Origin: Akebia trifoliata
Taxonomy: Eukaryota > Streptophyta > Magnoliopsida > Ranunculales > Lardizabalaceae
DNA length: 64,000 bases
Direction of reading: 5' to 3'
NCBI GenBank assembly: GCA_017979445.1
Contig: CM030706.1
Location: 10,898,967-10,962,966, forward strand
How positions within the stretch are numbered: the stretch's first letter is position 1; every line of letters begins with the position of its first letter. A program made the translations under genes and the position numbers. The notes under the pieces were generated by a model that saw only the letters and a program-made list of their open reading frames with translations, was not told where the DNA came from and ran no database searches. Of the stretch, positions 34,461-44,636 are shown piece by piece.

Positions 34461-34614
34461 GTAGAAGAATCTTAAAATTTTATAGGGTTGGGGATAATGA
34501 TAGTTTTGGTTACTCCCAACAACGACAAGTTGGAGAAGGCGAAGAAACTTGAATTTGGGCCCTCAAATAATGAAGTCGAATACGAAGTAGTGCTTGCAGG
34601 ATTAATATTGCTCC
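34461..34614 (+). pseudogene. Gypsy RNase H, 3' part, continued after element G1
   Basis: An open stretch reads IVLVTPNNDKLEKAKKLEFG then PSNNEVEYEVVLAGL. This matches the G(A)GIVL.SP...........F.ASNNEAEYEAL.AGL part of the second RNase H domain of Tat-type gypsy Pol, the motif expected after the piece ending at 22457. The frame ends at a stop at the border with the next element. Confidence 0.8.
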
Positions 34615-35749
34615 CCTAAATTCTAGCATGAATCCCCATGATTCCATCATAAAATCCACGATACTAAAATCACTCCCAAAAATGATAAATAAGTAAATAA
34701 ATAATATGGTGATACAGTATAATATCGTAGTAGAAAATTGGATAAATTTGAAATGTGAGTAATAATATCTACAAAATAACTAAAATGTAATAATACATCA
34801 GAAGCTAGAACTCAAAAATCTGCCAAACAAAAAGTTGTCGATACCTCGCATTAACATCAAACCCTACTTTCAAAAGAAAATGAAACAAAGATTTCCCAAT
34901 ACCTAAAATAAAATTGAACTAGTAAAAGTAATTCTAGTTCTTACCTAGAAGTGGGCTCTAATCGTCAATATGATCTACAAGTTGGTACCCCTTAGGATGC
35001 TCCTCAACGGGGGAAGAATCTGCAACTGAAATGATAGGGTGAGTAATGGTAAAGTTACCCAGTAAGAAACAATTATCTCAAATTAACAGTCTCCTAAACA
35101 TGAGGAAAAATCATTCTAATACATTTGGAACACATGCAAGTTTTCAATATAAAATAAATATAAACTAACATAATCATGCTGGAAATATAAAATAGAACAA
35201 TATTTTAAGTTTTCAACGTAAATCCAGCAACATCAAATAAAACATATATAATAAAATAATATAAGTAGGATCCGAATTATTCCAAACTTTACCGATGTAG
35301 AAAACCATTGTTAGTTCATGATTCTATAGTCGATCTTTATATGATCACAATTGGGTGATCATTTATCCAACTCAAGTTGGCCATTGACTATGACCGTAAG
35401 ATACAGGTCTTTTCACAAAATATCAGTATGTTCGACAACTCTAAATTGTTAATGATCATTGACTATCTTCAACTAAATTTATCAAACGAACATATTCTTC
35501 TATAAAAACAACTCTACACTTCCCACAAACTATCATTATATCACACAGTTAACATGTAAAAATAAAAAAGATATTTTTGGACTCAGTTGTGATATTACTC
35601 CCCTATGCGTCCCATATGACATAGGAGTTTACCATTGCAACCGTTCATCCTAGGATATATTTCACTTCGAATATGATATGAAAAACTATCCCTTCAAGCA
35701 TTCATAAACTCTTTAACAAATCCCAAAAGAAACTAGGTTTATATATATA
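34615..35749 (-). mobile_element. LTR of gypsy family C, minus strand
   Basis: On the minus strand, AGTCAATGGCCAACTTGAG followed by TTGGATAAATG matches the family C LTR at 13.64 kb. Further along, ATTACTCACCCTATCATTTC then CAGTTGCAGATTC and CCCCCGTTGAGGAGC follow the same order. The boundaries are approximate: the 3' end near 34615 has lost the GGTGTGACA end. No interior is attached. Confidence 0.55.
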
Positions 35750-36125
35750 GGGAAATGTTCAGCAACAAACATTTTGACAAACATTTTGGCAAAATATTTT
35801 TCAAAACATTGGTTATAGGTTTTAGAATGGGCTGATTTTTGGTGAGGATAATCTCTACGGTGAGGAGATCATTATCACCAAAAATCAGCTCATTCCAAAA
35901 CTTCTAACCCCATAAAAAATGGTTTAGAAGAAATGGACGATCCATGATTTTTCAACTTGTAAACTGGGGCTAGAAGTTTTGGAATGGGCTGATTTTTGGT
36001 GTGGATGATCTCTTCACCGTAGAGATCATCCTCACCAAAAATCAGCCCATTCTAAAACCTCTAACCCATGTTTTGAAAAATGTTTTGCCAAAATGTTTGT
36101 TAAAATGTTTGTTGCTGAACAGGAC

Positions 36126-36127
<2 letters not shown>
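35750..36127. mobile_element. Foldback MITE, 378 bp
   Basis: The left end reads GGGAAATGTTCAGCAACAAA. The right end, read backwards, is GGGTCCTGTTCAGCAACAAA, and the arms stay complementary almost to the centre near 35940. Each arm holds its own inner palindrome (GGCTGATTTTTGGTG...CACCAAAAATCAGC). The flanks are TA-rich (TATATA on both sides), so the target duplication (TA or TATA) cannot be fixed. It has no coding capacity. The superfamily is unclear: the GGG ends would fit Tourist/Harbinger-like elements. Confidence 0.88.

Positions 36128-36164
<37 letters not shown>
36128..36164. repeat. TA microsatellite
   Basis: About 18 TA units between the MITE and the LTR of B2. Confidence 0.9.
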
Positions 36165-36166
<2 letters not shown>

Positions 36167-36169
36167 ATG

Positions 36170-36743
36170 TGTAGAGGGAAATAACCACACAATTATCTAG
36201 ATCGTACATGTGTCCAGGCCAGTTGAATGGTACTAGGCATAGATCAGCTTACGGGCATTACTCTGTAGAGGGGCAAGTCAAAGTAGAGAGCACCTAGTTT
36301 GACTAGAAGGGTAGTACAACACTGATAAAGACCTGGTCTGCCAAGTAGGGCTGACTTGGTCTAAAAATACCTTTAATCTTGATACGTGCACATCAAGCCC
36401 AATGATCTCGGAGGAGATCTCCCCAATATAGTATATCCAATCTAGAAGATCTCTATTCTATTGAAAATCCAAGGAATCAGGGGATTTTTCAGGATCACCT
36501 CCGTGAGAAGGGGAAAACCTGATTCGAAGGAAGGATCTATAAATAACATGATTAGCATGGGGCAAATGATCTTTTGACGGATTGGAGGTCTAACCAGTTT
36601 ATGAGATTATTCCTACACTTTTCTAACTTGAGAGTTGTAGAGTTTTTGAAAGGTACCATGTCAGCTCTATCGAGGAGGTGGATGGAGTGACTTCGGATAT
36701 ACGAGGCAGAGTCCATTAACACCCTTCACCGGAATCTGATCAC
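36170..36743 (+). mobile_element. 5' LTR of gypsy element B2
   Basis: It starts TGTAGAGGGAAATAACC and ends GAATCTGATCACA, 574 bp, with TATA box GGATCTATAAATAAC at about 36533. It aligns end to end with the B1 LTR on the other strand. A decayed primer site (CATCATCTATGGAAAAC) follows. Confidence 0.85.
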
Positions 36744-36789
36744 ACAAATCTAGCATCATCTATGGAAAACCAATAACATATTGATTTCA

Positions 36790-38282
36790 GTCAAAATAAT
36801 GGTGAGATCCACTAGAACCATCGAAGTCAATGTACCCCCACCTGTGGTACCAGTCGTAGACGCTTAATTCTTGGCAATATTAGAAGTCATGAGAAAGCAA
36901 TAGGAGAAAATGCAGAAGAAGATGGATGACTTGGTCGAAAAAAATTGGAACTTGACTCAGCGTCTTGAGAACTAGCAGCCAACAAGACAAGATCTCCTAT
37001 TGAGAGATCCTCAGCCTCTTCTTGGAGATGGTCGCGCTTTAAATGCAGAAGAAAGTTCTCAACCATTGATCCCAACATGAGAAAGAAATACAAAAATTAC
37101 CACAACTACTTGGGCAGAGCCCACAATGGGTTTGACTAGAAAGAAGATCAGAAAAATGATCTGGAAGGAGAAATAGATGATGAGGAGTATAGATATTGGC
37201 GCAGTAGCAACACAAGCTATCAAAGAAATTCAGAAATCTCCCTTTACAATGGATATCTTGGCAGAAGAAATTCTGAAGAAGTTTATGCCATCACATTTCA
37301 CTCCTTATTCTGGGATGAAAGATCTAATTAAGCATCTATTCCACTTCTGATAAATGCTTGCTCTGTGGGAAGGGAACTAGGGTTTGATGTGCAGGCTGTT
37401 TCCCTTTTAACCTGCAGGGAAAAATATTAACTTGATTCTACAAGTTTCCATGTGGGTCAGTAGCTTCATTTGATGAGCTTTTTACTGCCTTCGAAACATG
37501 GTACATTGGCAATAGGAAGAATGGTGGAGACATTGACGTTTTTCTTAGCATGAAAATGTAGTCTAGGGAAAACCTCAAAGAGTTTATGAGAAGATTCAAG
37601 GAAGATGCAATGTCCCTGGAAAGTTATGACGAGAGAATGACCATAGTGGTTTTCAGAAACTTTTTGCGATCTGGCTCAGAGTTGTATACCTCTCTTATGA
37701 AGAAGAGACTAGAAACATTAAGTGAGTTGTTCGAAAAAGTAAAAAAAAAAAATATTAGATTGGAAGATGTCCCTGAAATTCGGTCGAGAAGAGCAAAGTA
37801 ATACATGTTGTAGTGAAGTCCAACAAATAGTATCAACCACAACAACAAAACAGGAAAAAATCGTTCGAGCAGGACAATGAGCAAAGAAGAGAGTGGACAT
37901 ATTTCTCTATGCCCCCTTGAGAGATTTTACCGCTTATCACGAATGAGCCTTATTTTGAGTGGCTAGTGTCACTTCCTCGAAATAAGATAAATTGAGATGA
38001 TCGATATAGGCTCATACCACCAACAAGTGCCAGGCCTTGAGAAGGTTTCTGTAGAGGTTGGCAGAGTAAAATAGACTAAGGAACTTGTCTAGAAGATAGA
38101 GGGAGAATCCACCCTGAGACAGGAATCAGAGGCCTGATTAGCCACCTGTTGAAGGGTAAGTTGAAAGGCAGTAGTTATACATGTTGTCCTTAAGGTGAGC
38201 AGGGCACCTTGCTCACGTCTACACAATAAGAAGCGGGCCCACAAAGCAAGCGAAGCCCTATATAGAGAAGATCGTAGCTTTC
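36790..38282 (+). pseudogene. Gag of element B2
   Basis: A first part with scattered stops reads EEILKKFMPSHFTPYSGMKD (about 37265) and then the decayed capsid core. An open frame at 37586-37801 gives MRRFKEDAMSLESYDERMTI then LYTSLMKKRLETLSELFEKV, the RF..DA.....YDE....F..GL....SL.K..P.T..EL motif of plant gypsy Gag. Nearer the protease lies a region matching B1, with LRRFL.RLAK-like words. The middle part present here (about 37510-37790) is what B1 has lost. Confidence 0.75.
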
Positions 38283-38720
38283 ATGGAGAAAGATTTAGAA
38301 GGGGTAATGAGGCCCCATTATGATGCCCTAATGGTAACCCTCCAGGTTGGCATTTTTACTCTTAAGAGGGTATTGATTGACAAAGGTAGTTCAGTCGACA
38401 TTTTGTATGTTTTGCCCTTTCTTAAAATGGGTCTTAGCAAAAGTGTGCTCACCTGGCAAGAGCCTGTTTGATTGGGTTTGATGGGAGAACAAACCAATTA
38501 TGGGGATAGATAATTTTACCCATGTAAGTAGGACCAATAACCTCGATGACTAGGTTTACGATCATCGAAACAAGTTCCCTATATAATGCCATTCTGGATA
38601 GGTGGTGGACACATGAGATAATGGTCGTTCCTTCAACATACTACCAAGTCTTGAGATTCCCAATGTTGTAAGGGATGTGGGATGTACAAGGGGATCAAGT
38701 AGCAGCTTAGGTGTGCACAC
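38283..38720 (+). pseudogene. Protease of element B2
   Basis: RPHYDALMVTLQVG, then LKRVLIDKGSSVDILY. The catalytic aspartate is kept (residue 33 of this frame) but the DSG triad reads DKG. After a frameshift the linker to RT continues: SLYNAILDRWW, VVPSTYYQVLRFPML and VQGDQVAA, a conserved wording of Tat-type gypsy Pol (YNAILGRPWL...PSTYHQ.LKFPT..G...I.GDQ). So this copy passes from protease into RT without the deletion seen in B1. Confidence 0.85.
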
Positions 38721-38799
38721 TTGATAAGGAGGAGTCTTCTGAAGAGAATGTTCAATAATAATAGTTACAGTGGAGAGAAACTGAGCCTAGAAAACCCCT

Positions 38800-39750
38800 A
38801 TGCTTGGAGAATGTTCAAATGGTGGATGTAGAGGGAGGTAGGCAGATTGGGGTAGGAGCACAATGGGCGTCAATAGAACTAAAAGAGCTAATAGACTGCT
38901 TGAGGAGGAATAAAGATGTTTTTGCCTGGTCCATAAAAGAAATGTCAGGGATTATTCCTGAAGTGATTAGCCACCACTTGAATGTGGAGTCAGCTATCAA
39001 ACTAGTGAAATAGAAATCAAAGAGGCTAGCACCTGGTTCAGGGAAGTAGTAAATGAAGAAGTGAGCAAGTTGATTAGAATATACTTTAATAGAGAAGTGC
39101 AGTTCCCTAATTGGATAATAAATAATGTGGTAGTGCCAAAGAAGAATGGTAAAGTTAGATTTTGTATTGACTTTACAAATCTTAATAAGGTCTACCCTAA
39201 GGATAACTTTCCTGTACCAAGAATAGACCAGTAGGTAGATGCAAATTCAGGTCACGAAAGGCTATCCTTTATGAATGGCTATTCAGGCCACAACCAGATA
39301 CAACTTAACTCAATAGACCAAGAGAAGACAACATTCATCACCGAGCAAAGGCTTTACTACTACAAAACTATGCCCTCCGGGTTGAAAAATGCAGGAACAA
39401 CTTATTAGAAGTTGGTAACCAAACTCTTCAGAGATCGATTAGGGAAGATCGCGGAGGTTTATATTGATGACCTATTGGTAAAAATCAGAAGAAAGAAAAT
39501 CACGTCGTTGATATGAAAAAAGTTTTTTCACAAGTGAGGAAGGTTGGGATGAAGCTCAACATGGAGAAGTGCACTTTTGCATTAACTTCGGGGAAGTTCT
39601 TGGGCTACCTGGTTACGAAAAAATGTATAGAAGCCAACCTAGACCAGATCAAAGCGTTACTAAAGATGCTCTACCCAAAAACACAAAAATAAATCCAAAA
39701 GTTGGTAGGAAAGGTTGCAGCCCTTAATAGATTCATATTTAGGTTTTCGG
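38800..39750 (+). pseudogene. Reverse transcriptase of element B2
   Basis: The frame 38804-39013 gives LRRNKDVFAWSIKEMSGIIP. Later come VVVPKKNGKVRFCIDFTNLN, YPKDNFPVPRIDQ, RLSFMNGYSGHNQIQL and TMPSGLKNAGTTY, and the active-site motif YIDDLLVK (YIDD at 39460-39471). These are the fingers, palm and thumb blocks of Ty3/gypsy RT in order. The second aspartate pair is intact, but stops (for example after PRIDQ) and one frameshift past YIDD break it. Confidence 0.88.
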
Positions 39751-39839
39751 ATAAATGTAGCCTTTGTACTAGCTATTATAGAAAAACACCAAGTTTGAGT
39801 GGACAGAGCAATGTGAGCAAGCCTTCATAGAACTAAAGA

Positions 39840-40480
39840 AATATCTAGGCTGACCACCTATACTCTCCAAACCAGAAATAGGAGCGGAACTACCTAGTGA
39901 TTTCTCAGTGCGCGCTCAGTTTAGTCTTGGTTAGGGCTGGGACAGTTGTAAAACAACCAATTTACTTCTTGAGCAAGACCTTCACCGATACAGAAACACG
40001 TTATTTTAGAATTGAGAAAATGGGATTAGTTTTGATTTACACGGCTTTGTACTTGAGACCATACTTCCAGGCGCATTGAGGACAAGGCATCATAGAGTAC
40101 CCCTTGAAGTCCATCTTGAAAAACATAGAAGGATCGGGTAGAATGGAAAAGTGGGTTATACAACTAGTAGAATTTGGGCTTGAATATAAGCCTAGAGTTA
40201 TGGCCAAGCAGTGGCAGATTTCTTGGCAGACTTTCCAATAAAGGAAATAGCAGATTTGTTGGTAGAAGAATTGGAACATGCGAAAAAGGGACAAGAAGCA
40301 AACAACCATCCAGGTTGGAGAGCTTATGTGGATAGGTCTTCAAACCTGGAGGGATCAGGAATAGGAATGGGAAGAAGAAAAGAAGGTCGAACCAGTTCAT
40401 GGAGCTTGGGGATTTGCGATCGAGAAAGGTTAGGCCCCTTTTGTTATCGACTTGAAGACAATAACCAGACAAAAAAGGGG
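39840..40480 (+). pseudogene. RNase H of element B2, truncated
   Basis: The frame 39897-40079 gives LVLVRAGTVVKQPIYFLSKT, then TRYFRIEKMGLVLIYTALYL and RPYFQAH. A second stretch has VADFLADFP and GWRAYVDRSSNLEGSGIGM, the start of the second RNase H domain typical of Tat elements. Homology ends between about 40365 and 40480, where the leader of the oppositely oriented G3 element begins. Integrase and a 3' LTR of B2 were not found. Confidence 0.82.
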
Positions 40481-40751
40481 AAGAGAAAAATGATTTTTAT
40501 TTTTGTAATGGTTTTCCCCAACCTTCGATTGATTCTGACAGGATGTTAGAAATTTTAACCAAGAATCAAACTAATCTTTCTATATTTCAGCATCAATTTC
40601 CTCTCCCAAGAACACAACAAATTTCTTAAAATTTTTTTTGACAGATTAGAGTTGAAGAAAACAAATTCGTCCATCTCCGTCTCTCTTGGAAAACAAACCA
40701 GGTTTGGGTGATGAACGAGAGTGGAATCTAGGACATGTCGAGAGGCTCCAT

Positions 40752-40797
<46 letters not shown>

Positions 40798-41609
40798 CGT
40801 CCCCTTCTTGCTGTACTCTTATTTCTCTTTTGAAAAGAAGATAGAAAGTAGAAAAAAACGCTCCTGCTAACAGCACACCACCCATCAATCTAGAATCATT
40901 AAGGGTTTGACATTTAAAAATGAGTTTTTTCTAGCGGCACACCACCCCTAAAACTGATTTAAAACGAGGAGAAGATGTTGTTGGCCAACAACACCCTTAA
41001 AAAAAACTTTTTTTTTCATTAGTTTTTTTGTTTTTTTTTTTTTTGCTTGTTGTCAACAGACAACACAACTTGCCTAAAAAATAATTGACCACATATAAAT
41101 AAAATAATTAAAAAAAAAAAAAACATTGTCAAACGACAGATAAAAAACACCTAAAAAATATCTACATACGTAATAAAAAAAATCATGGTCTACTAATCAT
41201 TATCCCATCTTCAACTTATATGTTAATTTGAATATTTCATTATTTAGGGTCATTCTAAATGACCCCCGATTGAACCATAAAAAATATATGCTAAATCAAA
41301 GTATCCAAAATCAAATTAAGGATACCAATAAAGGATAATACAAACCCAAAAAATAATCCGAATAAAAATGGGTCAACACCCATTTTCCACATCATCATCC
41401 TCTCAATATCCTGTATTATTTAAGATCATCCCAAATGACTCTAAATTAAATCATAGCAAATAATATTCCATAATAATATGCTAAAAATGACATCGAGAGA
41501 ATATAATACAATCCCAAAAATAAATGAATCAAATAAACTAAAAATAAACAAAGCAAACAAAAAAAAAACTAGGTCTAAATGGTAATGTTCCCATACTTTT
41601 GGTCTTCAA
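40481..41609 (-). other. Leader of element G3 (minus strand), truncated
   Basis: Minus-strand reading from 41609 matches the first part of the G1 and G2 leaders (AAGTATGGGAACATTACC, GGGTCATTTAGAATGACCC-like words). A GA microsatellite lies at 40756-40793, matching the CT-rich tract in the leader of G2 (about 57280). There is no ORF. It is cut off where B2 RNase H ends. Confidence 0.75.
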
Positions 41610-41629
41610 TAATCTCCAGTGGAGTCACC
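41610..41629 (-). other. Primer binding site of G3
   Basis: TGGTGACTCCACTGGAGATT on the minus strand, directly after the LTR end, in line with G1 and G2. Confidence 0.8.
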
Positions 41630-41631
41630 AC

Positions 41632-43177
41632 TAAAAATGCCCGCGATCCGCAGGGTGTGTGGATCCGCTTTTGATTTTCAAGGTTTAGGAGTCACCACCT
41701 AGTTATTACGGCTTAGGAATCGAGCATTGACTCAAGATGGATAAAAAAAAACTAATCTACAAAAATAAACTAAGTCTGGGGATCACGTTACGAGGTTGGA
41801 AGGTGTTAGGCACCAACCCTGCTCGACAAACGTGGGTCTCTACTATTTCCCAAGAAGATTACATTGCTAAAAAAAAACCTAAAATAAATAAATAAAATAA
41901 ATGAAAAAGATGAAAGGAAAATATACATATACGATCGCAACACTTTGTTCCCTCAGAATTGGTAGAATGGTTTTTCGTAAGATACTCCTTATTTTGTTCC
42001 TATCACTAGATCCTTTCCAGATCTCCAAGACGAAGTACCTCTTCTTAGATCTGAGTGTTTTCTAAATTTATTGATGGATTTCTAGGTGTTTTGTGGAGAG
42101 TTTCTAGGAGTTTGTGAACAAAAACTAAGGTTTAGATGATATGTAAGGGGTTAGGACTTCAAAATTAGGGTTTTGGGAAGGCTAAGGAGGCTTTCTGACT
42201 TACTTTTTCTAGGATTTTCTTTGACCTGTGAAATTAGGTTATGGAACCTCTCTATTTATAGAGTTTTTTGGGTAGAGTTAGTGTTGATTAGGTTTCTTTT
42301 AGATAAGATAAATTAGGATTTTGACTTTAGTCTTATGAGAATGACTTGATTTTTTTAGATTAGGGTTTTAAATTGGGTTTTGACTTAAGTCTTATGAGAT
42401 TGACTTGACCTTTTTAGATTAGGGTTTTAATTAGGATTTTGACTTAAGTCTTATGAGATTGACTTGGTCTTTTTAGATTAGGATTTTAATTAAGGTTTTG
42501 ACTTAAGTCTTATGAGATTGACTTCGTTTAGATTTTTAAGTTAATTTTATTAAAGTTTTACTTTACGTTAATTAATATTTTATTTATTAATTTCAAAATT
42601 AATTTTTTTTTAAATTAAAAAATTATCATTTTGCCCCTGAAGAGAACTTTTACTTTTCAAGTCGATTTTCGATGTTCTGAGATGTTTTGGAATCAATTTT
42701 TCGTAAGGAATTCAATGGGGATTATTGGTTTGTCACTTATGAAATTTTTTGACATGAAATGATTGTCAACCCTTATGAGGGGTATTTTAGTAAATCTGTC
42801 AAATTTGGTGAAAATTGGCGAAATGATTTATTTGATGTCATTTTGTAATTTTATGTGTTCAAATGGGTTTTCCTAGGCGTAAAGGGGCTAATGAAGTTTT
42901 GATGTTAGTGGTATTTTGGTAAATTATTCATTTTTTAGTGATTTTTATCGTAAAGTTTCTTTTTGTCTGTGAAATGATGATTTCTATGTTTTTAGGATTA
43001 TATTTTCTTAGCGTATCATAATTTCTACAGTTTTGTTAGTTTGAGATACCTCATCCGAATTTCTTAAACATATCTAGTAACAAAATAGAGCATTGAAATA
43101 ATCATCCATCATTGGGAATCATCGCGATCGGGTTGACGAGTGATTAATCAGGTGAGTGCAAAAATGGGGTGTTTACA
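41632..43177 (-). mobile_element. LTR of element G3, minus strand
   Basis: The minus strand starts TGTAAACACCCCATTTTTGC and ends in ATTTTTA before the primer site, 1546 bp. TATAAATA is at 42260-42253, and the short tandem repeats lie at about 42530-42320. It is flanked by internal sequence on both sides: the end of integrase upstream and primer site plus leader downstream. Confidence 0.9.
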
Positions 43178-43224
43178 GAAAGGGATATTGAGCTAGGTAA
43201 TAGGAAAATTGATTCGGCCAAAGA

Positions 43225-44060
43225 TGACCTCCTTTGATATAGTACCGCTTGATCTGGCCAAGGTTGATTGATTATAGTATTTTGGTGCCATTATGATCTT
43301 TGAAGTCTAAAATTTGTTCTAAACAGTCTTGTCTTGGTGAAGAAATGACCTTCCTTGTTGGATTTGTAATTTTCTTTATTTGGTTGAAGGCAACTACTCG
43401 ATTCTATTTGAAAGCTAAATCTTTACGTCCTGCACTTTCACTTTCTTATAAAAAACACAAGTGACTTATCTTGTACTTGCGATAAATAAAATTTACTTCC
43501 GATGATTGCCTTTCCGTTAATACTTTAAGAAATGTAACTTCTATTTCAAAACTTTATCTCATACAACATAATAGAGGGCACTAAGTAACTAAAGTCAAAA
43601 TTTGGCATGTCGAGGATGCGAAAGAAAATTTCTTATATCAATCTCAATGTGTCTCATATATTTTCATGATAGTAGTTTCAAGCTCTTTATTATCCACTTC
43701 AATTGCTCCATTGGTCTGAGTATAGTAATCCACTCTGGGTGTTCTACCATTTTGAGAAATCTAGTATTGATGTATTCCGTAACTTCTATTCTGATTATGT
43801 GAGTCCATTCTGACTTTATATGTGATATTTCTGTTTCATAGGGCAAGTATTTATTTCGTGTTGGACAACACCCGAGCTTATCTAACATATCCTCATAAGA
43901 CCACGTGAAGAAGTCTTTTGAATTTTCTGAATAAATTCATCGTCTTCGCATGTTCCTTTGAGGATAAGTTAATTCTAATCTGAATTTCTTGGGAATTATT
44001 TTTTGTTCCAAGGTCAATGACCTTTGCTTCCTCGATTAGAGGTTGAACTTGATCTTTGTC
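43225..44060 (-). pseudogene. Pol remnant of G3: RT beginning fused to integrase end
   Basis: Minus strand: after a decayed FAWSYEDM-like region comes IIRIEVTEYINTRFLKMVEH, then PEWITI, the RT block that leads to the 'fingers'. It passes at once into sequence whose correct frame reads QTNGAIEVDNKELETTIMK, the middle of integrase. The integrase tail with INLGQIKRYYI ends at about 43228, followed by GGAGGTCATCTTTGGCC. RT palm, RNase H and the integrase core are missing, with the same joining point as in G1. Confidence 0.82.
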
Positions 44061-44636
44061 TTCTTGTTTAAGTAATATAAATAACTCGAGAGGGGATTTC
44101 TTGTTAGAAGATCCTCTCCTAAAGCAAGATTATTGGTTAATTCGTTAATATACTTAAGGTATTCATAATTTTTTTTTATTCAATTAAATTCAGATGGGGC
44201 GACAGACACCATTGCAGGCTCAAAAACTGACTCGACTTAATATAAATAAAAGGACTAGACTTGATCTAACAAAAATAAGACATTGCGAAATTAATAAAAA
44301 AAAAACAAGATTAAATACTAAGCCATGTGACTAATGAAAAATTAAAGCCACAGTGGGTTTGATTATAGACTGAGGACTCAGGACACGCTTCCAACCGGTA
44401 GGACTGAGACATGATGACCTTCAAGGGACATCTAAGTAATGTTAAGGGATTCTATGATAGTTTGCCAATTTTGAACTTCTTCTTTAGATTCTTTGCCATT
44501 TTTTAATATTTCCTTGTTCAGACTTGATTTTTTCCTTGGTTAAGGCCATATAATTATCAACATCGAGTTCATATATTTTGAAAGTTCTTTTTTTCCAAGT
44601 CACATGTTCACGTTTATTGTAATAGAGAGAGAAATG
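44061..44636 (-). other. Gag-pol linker remnant of G3
   Basis: Corresponds to 29.1-29.5 kb of G1. No domain seen on either strand. Confidence 0.5.
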
